64,000 bases of DNA from the NCBI RefSeq assembly GCF_003597395.2, contig NC_133782.1:2035202-2099201 (forward strand), in the 5' to 3' direction. The DNA comes from Chelonoidis abingdonii (taxonomy: Eukaryota; Chordata; Testudines; Testudinidae). The notes under the pieces are model-generated. The model was given only the letters and a program-made list of their open reading frames with translations. It ran no database searches and had not been told where the DNA came from. Of the stretch, positions 1-48,200 are shown one piece after another (position 1 is the stretch's first letter; the number at the start of each line of letters is the position of its first letter). Position numbers and translations under genes: made by a program.

Positions 1-141
1 CCCTGCCCTTAGCTCATCGCTTCCCCCTATGCTCACTGCCCCCCAGCCCCTCCTCTGCCCCAGGCAAACACCCCATCCCCCCAGGTTCACTGCCCTAGTC
101 CCTCCTGCACCTCAGTTCAGTCTCCTTGCCTCCTCCTCAGG

Positions 142-295
142 CAGGGCCACCCAGAGGATTCAGGGGGCCTGTGGCAAAGCAATTTTGGGGACCACTTCCA
201 TAAAAAAAAAAAAGTTGCAATACTATAGAATACTATATTCTCACTGAGGGCCTGGGGCAAATTGCCGCACTTGCCCCCCTCTCTGGGCAGCCCTG
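142..295. mobile_element. hAT-type MITE with 8-bp target duplication
   Basis: It begins CAGGGCCACCCAGAGG and ends with the inverse of CAGGGCTGCCCAGAGAG. The flanking octamers are TCCTCAGG (134-141) and TCCCCAGG (296-303), 7 of 8 identical. Terminal CAGGG and an 8-bp duplication are typical of hAT elements. It is a shorter relative of the copy at 16649-16957. Confidence 0.75.
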
Positions 296-1376
296 TCCCC
301 AGGCTCACTCACCCCTAGCCCCATCCACCCCCAAGGCTCATCCCCTCCATGCTTACTCCCCAGACCTCACTCTAGGAGGAAATAAGCCTGGACTCCCTGA
401 CGTGCACCCCAGACCCCTGCAAACCTTCGCCGTCCTGCGCACAGACCCCTCTAGGTCCTAGCAGCCTCCAGCGTCCCAGTTTGTTTGGCCTGTTGTTTTT
501 TGAGAGCCCTTTTCTTGGCTTGGGTGCTACATACAGACCCTGGCAGAAACAACTGCGCTCCTCTCCTTGCAGCGTAAGGGTCAGGGGACTCTAAAGACAC
601 ATGTACACTTTATGTAAAATAATCAGCAAAGTTTGAGGTGTTTACTCAGGCTTGTCTTGTGCATAGTGGCCATGGCACCAATCCCCATTGCCATGTCTAA
701 AAAGCCCTCCACTTACTGCCCAAGCCAGACCTTGGCAGCCCCAACCGCCACATAGGGCCATGTTCATCTCCACCCAGCTACCCATCCCCAAATCAGAGAG
801 AGAAGCCTGTGCCCACTTGGCTAAAAGAGGACTGGAGTGACTTACCCTACCCTCTCGGAACACATTATCTGCCACTTCAACTCCTCATGATATAAAAAAA
901 ATGTCCCTGATTTGCCAAATACGGAATATATGGCATCACCAGTCCTCATCCCTGGGTACAACAAATGAGTAGCCATTGCTCATCCTCAATACAGGGCTAA
1001 AACAGATCCTCACTTGAGATGAAAGACAAGTGTAAATTGTTCTTTAAATATGCATGGAATCTACCTCTGTACCATCAATGACTCTGTCTTCCCTGCATTC
1101 ACATACACAAACTTCTTATAGCTTTCTAGAAGATCATGTTACCCTGGGTAAGTGTTAATAGCTAACGGCCTCAATCTTCTTTGTTCTGCATCCTGTGTTG
1201 TACTTTTCACCTGTGCTCTGCACTCACTGTGTATAGCTGTAGATGGAGACACAAGATGCTAGGCAGTGGAGAATGATGTCTCCTTGTATCTGTTCATTGC
1301 ACATAGCTGGAGACACAAAAGAGAAAATACCTAATCTTTATGACTACAATGTGCAAAAGTAAACAACAAAAATACA

Positions 1377-1645
1377 GGTTTCAGAGTAGCAGCCATGTTA
1401 GTCTGTATCCGCAAAAAGAACAAGAGTACTTGTGGCACCTTAGAAACTAACAAAATTTATTTCAGCATGAGCTTTTGTGAGCTACAGCTCACTTCTTCAG
1501 ATGCACAGAATGGAACACACAGACGAGATATTTATATTGTGTGTTCCATTCTGTGCATCTGAAGAAGTGAGCTGTAGCTCACGAAAGCTCATGCTGAAAT
1601 AAATTTGTTAGTCTCTAAGGTGCCACAAGTACTCTTGTTCTTTTA
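1377..1645. repeat. Penelope-like fold-back repeat
   Basis: The left part (from 1418) and right part (to 1645) are long inverted copies of each other, over 100 bp per arm with few mismatches, around a short AT-rich centre near 1530. Both include the phrases ACTTGTGGCACCTTAG and GAGCTACAGCTCACTTC, which I recall from ends of turtle Penelope-like retroelements. The transcript would form a long hairpin. Confidence 0.7.
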
Positions 1646-2076
1646 ACAAAAATACAAAGTTTGTGCTGCTCCTTGATGCATGTATATTTTTAACATTTCT
1701 TGCAGTTAGTTCCCTTTTTTGTTTATCTTGAAGATGTGGCTTTGCTCATGTGATATGTAGCAGCGTACCGTAAGGAGCATGATGAACACAAACGAGGAGT
1801 GTTTCTTTAGCAATAACTATTTAGAAATTCCTGTCCAGTCATGTGAGTTTCTAATGCTTTGGAGAGCAGAAGGTTCACCAGTTTTAATTTATATATAGTT
1901 CTTTTTGCAATAGCTTTCTCTAAGGCCTTTGCTATCTAAAAAGCAGTTCAGAAAAACAGTTAAAACTTCTAATTAGCATCACGGGCTTTAAGAAAATAAG
2001 GAAAAAGTCTTCAGTCAGGCCAGACCAAATTCTCCAGCAGAGAATTCACAGCCAGGAGCAAAGGCTTCTAGGTGAC

Positions 2077-2175
2077 CAAAAAGCAGCAGAGTATCCTGTG
2101 GCACCTTACAGACTAACAGACGTATTGGAGCATGAGCTTTCGTGGGTGAATACCAACTTCGTCGTGACCAAAGAC
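2077..2175. repeat. Penelope-like element end, second subfamily
   Basis: AAGCAGCAGAGTATCCTGTG is followed by GCACCTTACAGACTAACAGA and GAGCATGAGCTTTCGTGGGT. These share the CTGTGGCACCTTA/GACTAACA core with the repeat at 1377-1645 but differ in the flanks, as a sister subfamily would. Confidence 0.55.
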
Positions 2176-2404
2176 ATCAGTATGAAAAGAAGTCCAACTG
2201 TAACTGATAAAGTACCACTGGCTTCGTATTGACTTGAGAGTGAGGAACAATGCGGATACTCATAGGTATGGTACTCCTGGTCACGTGCCCTCACAGCTGC
2301 TGAAGAGGATGGTTCTTAGGACGACTGGAATGAATAACAAGGTTCTGACCCTGCTCGTACTGAAATCAATAGTTTTGCCCAGTGTGAATAACTCAATACT
2401 CGAG

Positions 2405-2505
2405 TCATAGAAGCACAGCATGTAAGGCCAGAAGGGACCCCCAGATCATTTAGTCTGGCCTCCTGTACATCAATGGCCACCACCACCACTTAGCACCCAT
2501 TCTGA
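2405..2505. repeat. CR1-like fragment
   Basis: It contains AAGGCCAGAAGGGACC and TCTGGCCTCCTGTA, the same interspersed sequence seen at 51035-51210 and 63640-63770. Confidence 0.55.
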
Positions 2506-3945
2506 TTCCCTGACCTAAACACTGAGGGGTCCCGTTAGTTAAATATCTCTGCAGAGACAGCAGTCGCTCCATAGTTAAGGTTGCAACCCAGGGAACGGAG
2601 CTGAGCAGCTGTTACAGTTATGCAAGGATGTGAGGTGGGCTGCAGCGACCAAAGGTTAGACTCCATTGTCGATGACGAGGCCTTGGCTTGCAGGGGCAGA
2701 ACTGAGTGGCAGGCTTCAGCCAACAGGAGGCTCGTGTTGCTATGTTACATAATGTGAGAAATAAGAAATAATTTAATAATTAAACACAAGCTCTCCATGC
2801 CTTAATGGACAGAACACCACAGGCTCCATTATAAGGCTGAGCCATGGTGAGTAGTAGACACTATAGCCGTAGAGATGATGCTTCTTGCCACAAGATTTCA
2901 TCAGCAAGAAGATCCTTAATGCACAGCTGAGTCTCAAGACAGAAGTTCTTTGGAGAACAGCTCATGCTTCTGGCTTCCTACGGGCTCACTCCTGCAAGGA
3001 GTAGAACATCCTTCATTTTAAGGTGAGAGATTCAGCACTTCAGGATTCAAGCTACAGCCTGATCCTGCATCACCTTATTGATGTGGCAGGTCCACTGACT
3101 CATACTGTGACACATGCCCCTTTGCAGAGGGCCAGCGCAAGCTCTAGGAACCCCTTAAGTCTTTCTTATGCCTGCTGCAGGATTTTAATGGTGTGAGGGC
3201 CCATGTGCTGGCCTTCTGCCCCGATTAGATGTCACTCTAAGTGGGAACCTTCTATCTAAACCAAAGCGCTAGATAGCTCTAGGAACCGTGGTGCTGAAGA
3301 TGCTTGGTGGATACTCCTGTGGGTGTGGTAATAGGGCTTCTACTCACATGAAGAAAATACTAAGTGGACAGCTAACTATTTTAAGCACATTTCTCATCAC
3401 CACCATTTCCCAGCATCATACTGGTTTTTTCCTTTTTCTTGTTTCTGTTAAAAAAAAAAATTGTCCACTCATATAGAAATACTGATTTTAATTAAACTGT
3501 GATAAACGTTAAGGTAAACTCTGGGCATTGATCTTTCTTCTTTTCCATAAGAAAATGAGTAAACTGTTTAGACAAGGCACAGTTTTGATTTTTCATACTT
3601 TGGTACTAGACCAATTTTACAGAAAACATGAATTATTGCAACACAACAAAAACACAAGCTTGTCGTGATTTTAAAAGATCACCCACAAAAGTTTTGACAT
3701 TAAAATCCTTAGTCTAAAAAAATAGCACCAATGAGAGTAAAAGGCCTTTAAGAATTATTAAAATAGCATTCCTGAAATGCAGCTCTCTCCTGAAAACATT
3801 TGTATAAACACATAATAAAAGGCAGATTTAACAGGGAAAAAATATTTTGTGGAAGATTACAATTTTTCATGTAAATTTGATGCCAAGACAACTCTTATTC
3901 CTCTTTTCCAAATCTTTGTTTGCTTTCCAAATCTTCTGTATTGTA

Positions 3946-3951
3946 TTTATT
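3946..3951 (-). terminator. First canonical AATAAA downstream of the DNMT3B stop
   Basis: Plus-strand TTTATT equals AATAAA on the gene strand. None occurs between here and 7500. Whether it is used cannot be told from sequence. Confidence 0.25.
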
Positions 3952-6900
3952 TTTCTTTTGATGAGGAAGGGAAGGATATAAAAACTGGGGTAGAGAATTC
4001 AAAGATAAAGCTGAGTTGAGGTTGTGTGTGTTAATCCAGTCTGAAAAAAGGTCAAAGGCTAAAATAAATGGAGGACTCACATGGGGATTTTGTAATCTTC
4101 TTATCTCATTTGAATCTAAAGTCTCAGTTCTGCCATGAGCTCCATGTAGGCAGACTCCAGCAAACATGCAAAACTCTGTTCTTCTCTGTGGGGTTCTGCG
4201 GTCCACCCCCTTGGAGCTCAGGGACTATAAAATGCTTTCACATTACAGTAAACTAGGGCTGAGATGAGGAATTAGTGTTCTAATCCAGGTCCAGAACAGG
4301 TTTAGGGTTCAGAGTTTAGCTTTTGGCTCAAGAGTTTCAGCCGAGGTAGGCATGCAAATACATGTGGAGTTCCTCCAACTTTGCACACAGAGGCACCCAA
4401 TTAGCCAGCTGCATGTGCATTACTGTGCGCAGACTTGTCAGTTGCATGCTTAGGTGAGAAGAGCATTTTGAACACCTACATCACTTGAAAATCTGGCCCC
4501 ATGTGTCTCCTGAGTCACATCTCTATAGTTTATGGGTGTGAGATGACAAAGGGAGATGATAGGCTGCTGCTTGTCCCTGAGTTGCTTAGGAAGAATGGAG
4601 GTAGCACACAGGAGAGCGCTGCTTGGTTTTTCTTCAGCGTTTTGGAAGTCAGTGCATTCTCGAGTGGAGATCACCTGGGAACAGCTAACTGACAGGGTTT
4701 CCAAGTGCAACTGGGTAGGACTGAGAGGAGAGCGCTACTCAGTCTCTCCTCTCCTCTGTGGGAAAACCTGTCTCCCATGGCTGTGACCTGCTTCCCCCTG
4801 CTGTCAGTTCCCAACAGATTCTCGGCCTGGGCACAGGAGGAGGCAGGCTGCAGCTGCGGTTGGAGGTGGGAAACAATCTGCAAAAACAGCTCGACACAGG
4901 GTAAGCTACACCATGAGAGGAGTGGGAAACATAAGAGTCTTCATCCACTGGGGATGATCCCCTCGTCTAGGACGTGGGAAGGAAATGCACAGGGGTCTCC
5001 TGCTATCAAGGAGGAGCAGAAGGAGCAGAGAGAGGGATACTCTCATTTCTCAAGGATCCTTGTTAAAGTGGAGGCTGCCCTTTAGGAATGCTGCTGAGCA
5101 CAGTGCAGAAAGACTTCCGTTTGCCTAGCTTTTCACAATGCCTGCAAGATTGTCTGGGGGGCCAGGCCGATGTTTACTTTGCCTTAGGAGACAGAGGCTT
5201 CTCTTAATTTAGAAACGGAAGCCTTTCCAACCACTGTCCAGAGCCCATTGGTCTATCTCTTGCTTGAGCCTTTTCCCAGATACAATGGCATTTGCTTTCA
5301 CTCAAATCAGATATAGCAAAACTTAATGCAATTCAGCAAAGCACTCCTAGAAGCACGTGTGTTCCATTGAGCGTGAGCATAAAAAGTGCTTCACTTCACT
5401 GGGGCCACTGTTTGGAGTGAAGAACAGAGCTAGGAGAAGACAGAGGAGCTGGAGTCCTAGATTGTTTCAAAGCATAGCAATACGCACATGAGGGTGCCAC
5501 TTTTAGGGGAAGCTCTGTGGGGAAAAAAGTCTGACTTCCTATCAAAGGGTCCTGTGTCATTAGTAATCTGTGAGAGAGACTGTTCATCACGGTATATGTA
5601 CAATACGCAAAACAGCCCTACACACTAGCTTGCCCGGCCCATGGTTACTGTATTTGATAGCTGAAATCTTTGGGTCCAGGCTTTATCCGATTCAGGATCC
5701 AGCGAGCGCTAGGCAGTCTTGGGACTTTCTTTCAACATTTCAAATGTTTGGTTTTTTCCAGTAAAGGCAGGAAGGAAGGTGAGGCCCTCAGCAAGGCGCT
5801 GGGGCAGCAGGTCTACCCTTGCCACCATCATGATGGCCAGGCCTGACTGGGACGTCCCTTTCTGAGAGCATGGCAGTGGATTAGACAAGAAGGTTCCAGT
5901 GGCGCTAGATCCATATTTGGTTGTTCAGCCTGAAGCCAGATTTACAACCTGGGTCAAACCCAACTCAGCAAAGGGCATCATCCACTTCACAATGGGTAGG
6001 TGATTGCACCTGCAGAGGCCAGGGCCATGCACACAACTGGTGCAGGTGGAGGCCCAGCTGTCCCACCTATGTGCATACCATTTTGTGCTTGTGGGCAGGC
6101 AAAGTTCAGAGTAAAAATATGTCCCTCTATGCTTCTTAACAGACATTAGCTGTATGTGCAGGGATGGCAGATTACATAATAACAGTGGGAATCTGTCTGA
6201 TTGACCTTACAATAAAAACTGACTCTCCGGAGGAGGAGGAGGGGTGTTGAGAGTTTACTCCATAGCAGGAGGATTCCCTTTTCCGTTAACACAGGCCTGC
6301 TCCAGTCCCCTTGTAGTCAGCAGCAAAAGCACCACTGACTAACCCAGGAGAAGAATCAGGCCAAAGCCCAGGCCAAAATTCCTAGGGTGAAATCTTGGCT
6401 GCACTGACGTCAACGAGAGTCTTGCCATGGACTTCAATGGGGCCAGGATTTCACTCCTGGTGACATAGTGGGATCAGGATTGGGCAACACTGTGTTGACA
6501 ACACTGTTCAGGTTTATAAAACTGCTAATAAAATAAAGTTTTGAGGTTTTTAAAAAAAAGAACCAAAACAACCCAGCATTGAACATGAGTGCTGCCCCTT
6601 CCTGCCCATTCCAGCACATTCGTTTGCAAAACGTTAAGAGAACATTTTCCTTTTGGATTTGGTGCCCAAACGCTCCAGAAACTGATGAATGTTTTACCCT
6701 TCTAGCTGTTCAGCCATTCTTAATGTAAAAATTAGAAGAATGTTTTAAAAAGGAAGGAGTGAATATTGGTAAAACTACAGCCAAACACAAACAACAACAT
6801 TTCTTTAGCTCTAACTAGAACAGTAATTCTATCACCTCACAGTTCAGTTTCAGCTACATTCACGTCTAGGAATTTCCACATTCTCATGTAATGCCTTAAA

Positions 6901-7500
6901 GCAGCAACAAAAGTTTAAAAACAAAACAAATAAAAAAAAACGTAAAAAGCTATTTGGTTCTTGTATGTAACCTGGTTTCTTCAGTGTATGTAACCTGACC
7001 GGGTTCTTTGTACCCCTGGCTACAGTTCTGATTTCTAAGCAACTGTTTTGAGAGGCTGGTTTTTTTCCCCACAAAAGCCTTGTTTCTACCTATTTCAAGT
7101 ATGGTTGCAGCACGCCAGCCAGTGGCTTTCACCACCCAGCCTCTGAATCGCTACTTTTCAATTGTACAGTAAAATGGAATGGTTAATGCTCTGTGTGAGA
7201 CACAGTGGTCTCATCCCCCATACCTCCGCTCTCCTGGGTGGGGTAAGCTAGATTCTCTGTTCGGTATTTTCTAAAGAGCATTGTCTTCTGTCCCTTTGAA
7301 AAAGTCACCCTAACAGGTTCTTTGGTTAAAGAAGGTTTCCTACGCTCTCCCTGCAGGGGCACACTTCCTTCCCAAAGCGTGTGGCTTGGGGGACCATTTC
7401 CTACCAAGTAATGGAGCTTGTGGGCTGTTCTCTTCCTTCCCTCTCCCACACAGGCAGTTGAGCTCGTGCGTCTTTACCAGAAGAGACAAGGGAATCCCTG

Positions 7501-42862
<35,362 letters not shown>

Positions 42863-45225
42863 GCTGGCCTGCGGAAATGATTTGAGGTACAACAGGAGAG
42901 AAATTTAGCCACCCACTACATACAGCCAAGTAAAGTCTGAGAAAGACAAACTGGGCTGCGTAACCTACTAAATGCAGCCACAACTGAACATCCGCTTAGC
43001 GGCTTTCTTCAGGCCTGGTCCAATGCCCCTGGACATTAATGGAAAGATTCCACCGACTGGAATGAATGCTGCATCAGTCCCTTTCTGTCGTCCGTCCAGC
43101 TCTGATTCTCCTCAGTGTTGTTGCTCTTTACACCATTCTGGACGGGACCTGGTAATGGTCTGATCAGCACTTCGCAGCATTAGTCCTAAAGTCAGGCCAG
43201 TTTCACGCAGGTGCAACACCAGTGACTTCAATGGAGCTGCTCCCAATTTATACTGGTGTACGTGAGAGGAGAATGACCAGATCTAACAGACTGGACATCC
43301 TTAATCTAGAGCTGAGTTTCTTGTTCTGGATTTCAAGCTGTTGTCCCCAATCACATTGGAGGAATGAGATGTTTCCAAAAAGCCTAAACTACCAGAGAAA
43401 ACCAAGTCCTCATATTGCCATGACATTGCCTCAGGCCTCTGCCTCTTCCAATCCAGTCACACCATCTTTCAACTCTATCCCCTACTGTTTGGCCTCACCC
43501 AGGCTAGTGCCATTCTCCTGCATTGTTTTTACAGTTGTCCACACGTGACAGAGAAAGATGTGACCAGAGAAGCTAGGCAGGGAGGCAGTGGAAGTGTTGT
43601 CTCTCTTAGTGCTGACATTCAAGGACCCCCTTATACTCCCTTCTCCCTCAGCACACTGGTTTGTGAGTTCCACTTTCCAGAAGAGATTCAGGAGCCAGGG
43701 ACAAAGTCTGCTCCTTGTGACACTGGTGCTAGCCCCCTGAAGTTGCAGAGAGCTCAAAGGGGGAGGAACTGAGAGCATGCGTCCCTCCCAGGAACCTGGG
43801 GGCCAAAAGGTCGCAAGCTACTTGGGAGCAGGAACTCAGCAGCCATGCTTGTTTAATTACACAGAATGGCTTCAAGTGAAGTAGGGGCATAATCTTGATA
43901 GAATCAGAGAAATTATTAATTAAAAATGTTTTCTCTTCAGCCAAACCACATAAACCATTTAACCAAGTCCAGAGCCATTGGCCCACCTAATGAATTGTTT
44001 ATAGGAGGATAAAACCATTTCAGAACTGGCAGTAAGATGGATTCACCTCTGCAATGCTACTGCTCAGTTGTGAAGACTGGCCGAGCGAGGGCCCAATCCT
44101 GCTCCAATTGAAGTCAATGGCAACTGCCATTCACTGCAGCGGAAGTAGGACCTGACCCATTCTGGATGAACACAGCACATCAGATCTAGTGGTGAGACAT
44201 GTGTCTTATTAGAATTTCCTCCTCTTTGGTCTAACTTCCCCTCATCCAGCTAGATTCAGCACAAGCTTCCCCTTTTCCTAATCAGCAAAGATTCACTGAG
44301 AACGACACAGCTACTGTGGGTCTAAAGGACACGAGGCTGCAGTTTTGGGCCTGATCCTGCTCCCATACGTGAAATAACTATTGGCTTATTGGGCCAAGCG
44401 CTACAATATTCATAATTATCAAGAGCTCCCAGCCCTTCTCCCATTGAATCCAATCCGAGCAGTGCCCTTCCAAAGTGTTTTGCAGATTTCAGTAACTAAT
44501 AACAACAACAAATTGATAAAATAGAAAAAGGACTGAAAACATCTTCATTACAGACATAGCCAGTGAATTCACTGCGATTGCAGCAGCATCACTGACAGCC
44601 CAATTGGACCTGTCACCCATTTAGAGATCATCAAACATTTATAACTTTAGATAAGTTGGTGGTTTAAGTACGGGAGAGTCTGTCACCCACAAAATTAAAT
44701 TCTCCACACCCCACCAGAAATGTCATGATGAACAGGGTCTCAAAGCCCTGTACAGGGTGCAGGCAACAGTGTTATCACTGAAGTGATTTTTCAAATCACA
44801 ACTGGTTCTAAAAGTCTTCATTTTTGCCTAAAAACAGAATCCTCCATTTCCCTACAGCTCCCCACTAGGGGTCATGCTTTTTCCCTGGGGCACACACGTC
44901 TGGGAACAAAGAGGGGCCAACAACGAGTTCTGCGGAGAGCCCCAAATCTCTGCTTGGGGCTTGATCCCATTCCACTGATGCAGAAGCAGGAGAACGGCTG
45001 CTTAGAGTGTTTTCCTGACAGCACAGCCAGAGTCACAGCAACACACCAATGCACAAAATGGGGTCTGCTCTGCTTATCACGTCTTGTGTCAGCCAGAATT
45101 TCATCATTGTCACAAACATACATCCTTAATGTCACCCTGGGGCCTCCTTAGCTGTGGGTTGTCAGCTGGGACGCACAGCCTTGAGCCAAAGAACAAAGAC
45201 AGAGCGGGCTGGGTTTTTTCCCTTC

Positions 45226-45254
45226 CTCCCTCTCTCTCTCTCTCTCTCTCTCTC
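45226..45254. repeat. (CT)n microsatellite
   Basis: About 14 uninterrupted CT units. Confidence 0.9.
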
Positions 45255-48200
45255 ATTCAGACAAGGGTTTTTTTCCCCCTCTCCCATCTCTCCTAAACCT
45301 GTCCAGCAGTTCCCATGCAATGAGGGGCACCTCACCTAAGCCCATGTGTCTCTTGCTCTCCCAGATGTGTCCTTCCTTGGTCCCATTTTAGGAAATGGAA
45401 GCTCCCAGAGGATGTCAGAAGCACTCTGGACCATAGGGCTGCAGTCCAGTAGCTTCCCCTGGACCAAGGAAGGAAGCCATCTCACTGATGTGTAGCGAGA
45501 GTCACGATATGGCATGAATGTTGTCCACAACTTTTCCAAGTGTAAACCCATGTTTTTCCTGGGACATTTATAACTCAGCACGAAGTACCTGCTGTTCCCA
45601 CTGGCTCAGAAAACTGGGGCCCATATTCACCCAAATTCCCATTGATGTCACTGGTATCTTACCTGACTCAGGACCCAGTGAAACCTTCCCTGGGAGCAGA
45701 GAGGTCACTGATGTCCTCTCCAGGCAGTTCAGCATCCAGTATAAGAGCCTGAGTGAGAGAATTCTATCTTTTCTTTCTCTCTCTCAATTTGGACACAGAT
45801 GCCTCTGTGATCTGTGCGTTATAGGCAGTACAGAAACAACTGAAGTTTCTGTTGTCAGCTCTTCTTTCACCTCATCTGACAAGAAAAAGGAGCCGTCTGG
45901 ACTGAACTTTTAGAGAAGACATTTTGGCCTTTAGTCCATTATGCTCTGGACACAAATCGTTAGTCAGGCGTCCGTCCCACACCTTCCAAAAGCAAAGTCC
46001 CCACAAAGTGTACATTCAGATCCTTTCCCCAGAGCACAACAACAGTCTCTAGGCACAGGGACAGAAGAAAGAGAGAGTCTCAAGCTAAGTAAACCCCTAC
46101 AGCTGTTTGTAGAAATCCCACTGATCCAGCACATCTGCTCTCAGACCCAAATGAATAATTACTGGGAGCTGCCCAGACTCGCTGGACTCCCCTCAGCTAC
46201 TCATAGACCTGAAAGGCTTGCTGAAGCAGCTCAGGGGGAGCAGCATTTCCTCCCCAGAGATACCTCACATGGAAGCTGGGAGTAACAGATGCACACACCT
46301 CACAAACAAAGGCAGCAAAGGTCACAGTTTCTCTCTCTAGGGACTCCACTGTCTCTCAACAGATTTCAGGTTACTACTGAATATTAGGAGTTTATTACCA
46401 GAGACAGGACAGACCCTGAACCCTGGATCAAAACATCTTGAAACCCACCCCAACGTCCACATCCAAATTTTGCAAACTACCTCGATCTTTGTAATAGGGC
46501 TGCACTACAATCCTGGCTTTGAACAGCCCTGAACTCAGGGCTTAGTACACAAGCGTTCGAAGTCTGTAGTGGGCAATAAGGGCTTACTCCTGCTTCCACT
46601 CCAGCCCCCACTGCTATGGAGGACATTTTTACCTTCCTAGCATGCATGAGCTATCCCAAGGGAGAACACAGTGAAGACCAGGCACTTACTTGAGTTTAAC
46701 CAAAACACTGAAGCTCAGCCCCAGGCGGGTACAAGGGGCTGGCCTCGGTGTGCAGCAAAACGAAATAAAGCGCCTCGTCTCCACTGTGTTTTCACCTCCG
46801 GCTAGCTCATGTGTGATAGCCACCCCAAGGGAAAAAACACAAGCTTTTTCAGCCATGAAGGCAGGCCCTGAGCATTACAATGCAGCAATCTACAGCAACA
46901 GCCCAAATCACTGAAGAGCTGAATCCTGTAATCCTTAGTCAGACACAGGTATGTTCTGGGATGAGGCTGTACAATGCCTTACTATTTTTAAGAGGGCTGT
47001 GGCTTCTTGTGAGCATCTCTGCCAGGCTCCACCAGCAACACAGCTCTCTAGAGGGGGCTAATACACCAAGGCTACTTTGGCCCACATGACTTTCGGAAAG
47101 GCCTCTCCTTCGCGTTGAACCCCAGAGCTAAGGAGTTCTGATGTTTCACTGGGGGTCTTTCAGAATTGCATTGAAAAGAATTGTGTGTTGTTTGAAAGTG
47201 AACATTCTCCTACAGAGCTGGTATCCCATCCATCACAACTGTACCAGAAAGTGAAACAGGCCAGAACACACCACATGGGCTTCAGAGCTGAATTTTCAAA
47301 AAACAGCCTGTATGCTGGCCTGCAAAATATATACAGGTATGGACCAGATGGCTATCATCACAGGTGTTGTCCTTATCATCACAGGTATTATCCATTAACA
47401 CACCACCCCAGTGCCCTGCTCCCTGCACTTAGCTCCCACTGAACACAAAGCTCCAGTGAATATAGGAGACAGAGCTTTTTTCAGGGGCCAGCCCCAGACT
47501 GCATACAAACTCCCCCAGGAGTGAAGAACCAACCCAAACCTCCCCACCTTCTGCTCCAAATGCAAGGCACATTTCTTTGACCTGCATTCTCTAGTGTACA
47601 TAGACAGCAGTGTGTGTATATATAGATTATATATAAAAATAAAAACAAATTAAAACATCCAAAACTAAACACCCCACTGCACACACTTCTTCCCCTGGGG
47701 AGAGGAGGAAAGAACAAACATGTGATAGTTAGTCACCGTTGCTTAATGCATGAGTGGGAAGACACTCATGTACTGTGGTGATGAGCACAATGTAAGAACT
47801 CATATAGAGCAGAATAGAATGGTTCCAGGTCTTGGTCCCGATATTCAAACCCTCCATGAGACTGGGCCCAGCTACTGCTGGGATGCTTCTGCATCTGGAA
47901 CCACGACCTCTCCCTCAAAAGTTACATCCACTGAGACAATGAAACTGTTGAGATCAGATCCAGATCCCAGCTTTGCAGCCCAGGCCATTTCAGGTTTGCC
48001 ATGCTGGATAAAGATCACACACTACTATCCATTGCTCACAGTGCAACACAGATGCACCCTGTCCTGAAGAGCTTCCCACCTACATCCAAGACAATGAAAG
48101 CAGAGCCAGCCTTGCCTTCGAAACCCTGACAAGCTTCCCCCAGACCCCAGGCCTTTCTGCCCTTTGGAACCGGCTTGTCCCTCTAGGCCCCATCAGTCAC

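Larger units (their letters stand above)
1..7500 (-). other. 3' UTR and downstream flank of DNMT3B
   Basis: Below the stop codon I see no further coding exon; the open frames are short and match no family I know. The first canonical AATAAA on the gene strand is at 3951-3946, about 3.5 kb past the stop, so the 3' UTR is either long or uses a variant signal. Several repeats lie in the first 2.5 kb. MAPRE1, expected further downstream on the same strand, is not visible. Confidence 0.55.

Noticed and set aside
4705..5085. 126-codon plus-strand open frame in the 3' flank
   Set aside because: Low-complexity composition, no domain, and overlapping frames on the other strand are equally open.
1..7500. 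MAPRE1 exons in the downstream flank
   Set aside because: Expected by synteny with mammals, but no calponin-homology or EB1-like coding segment was seen on the minus strand.
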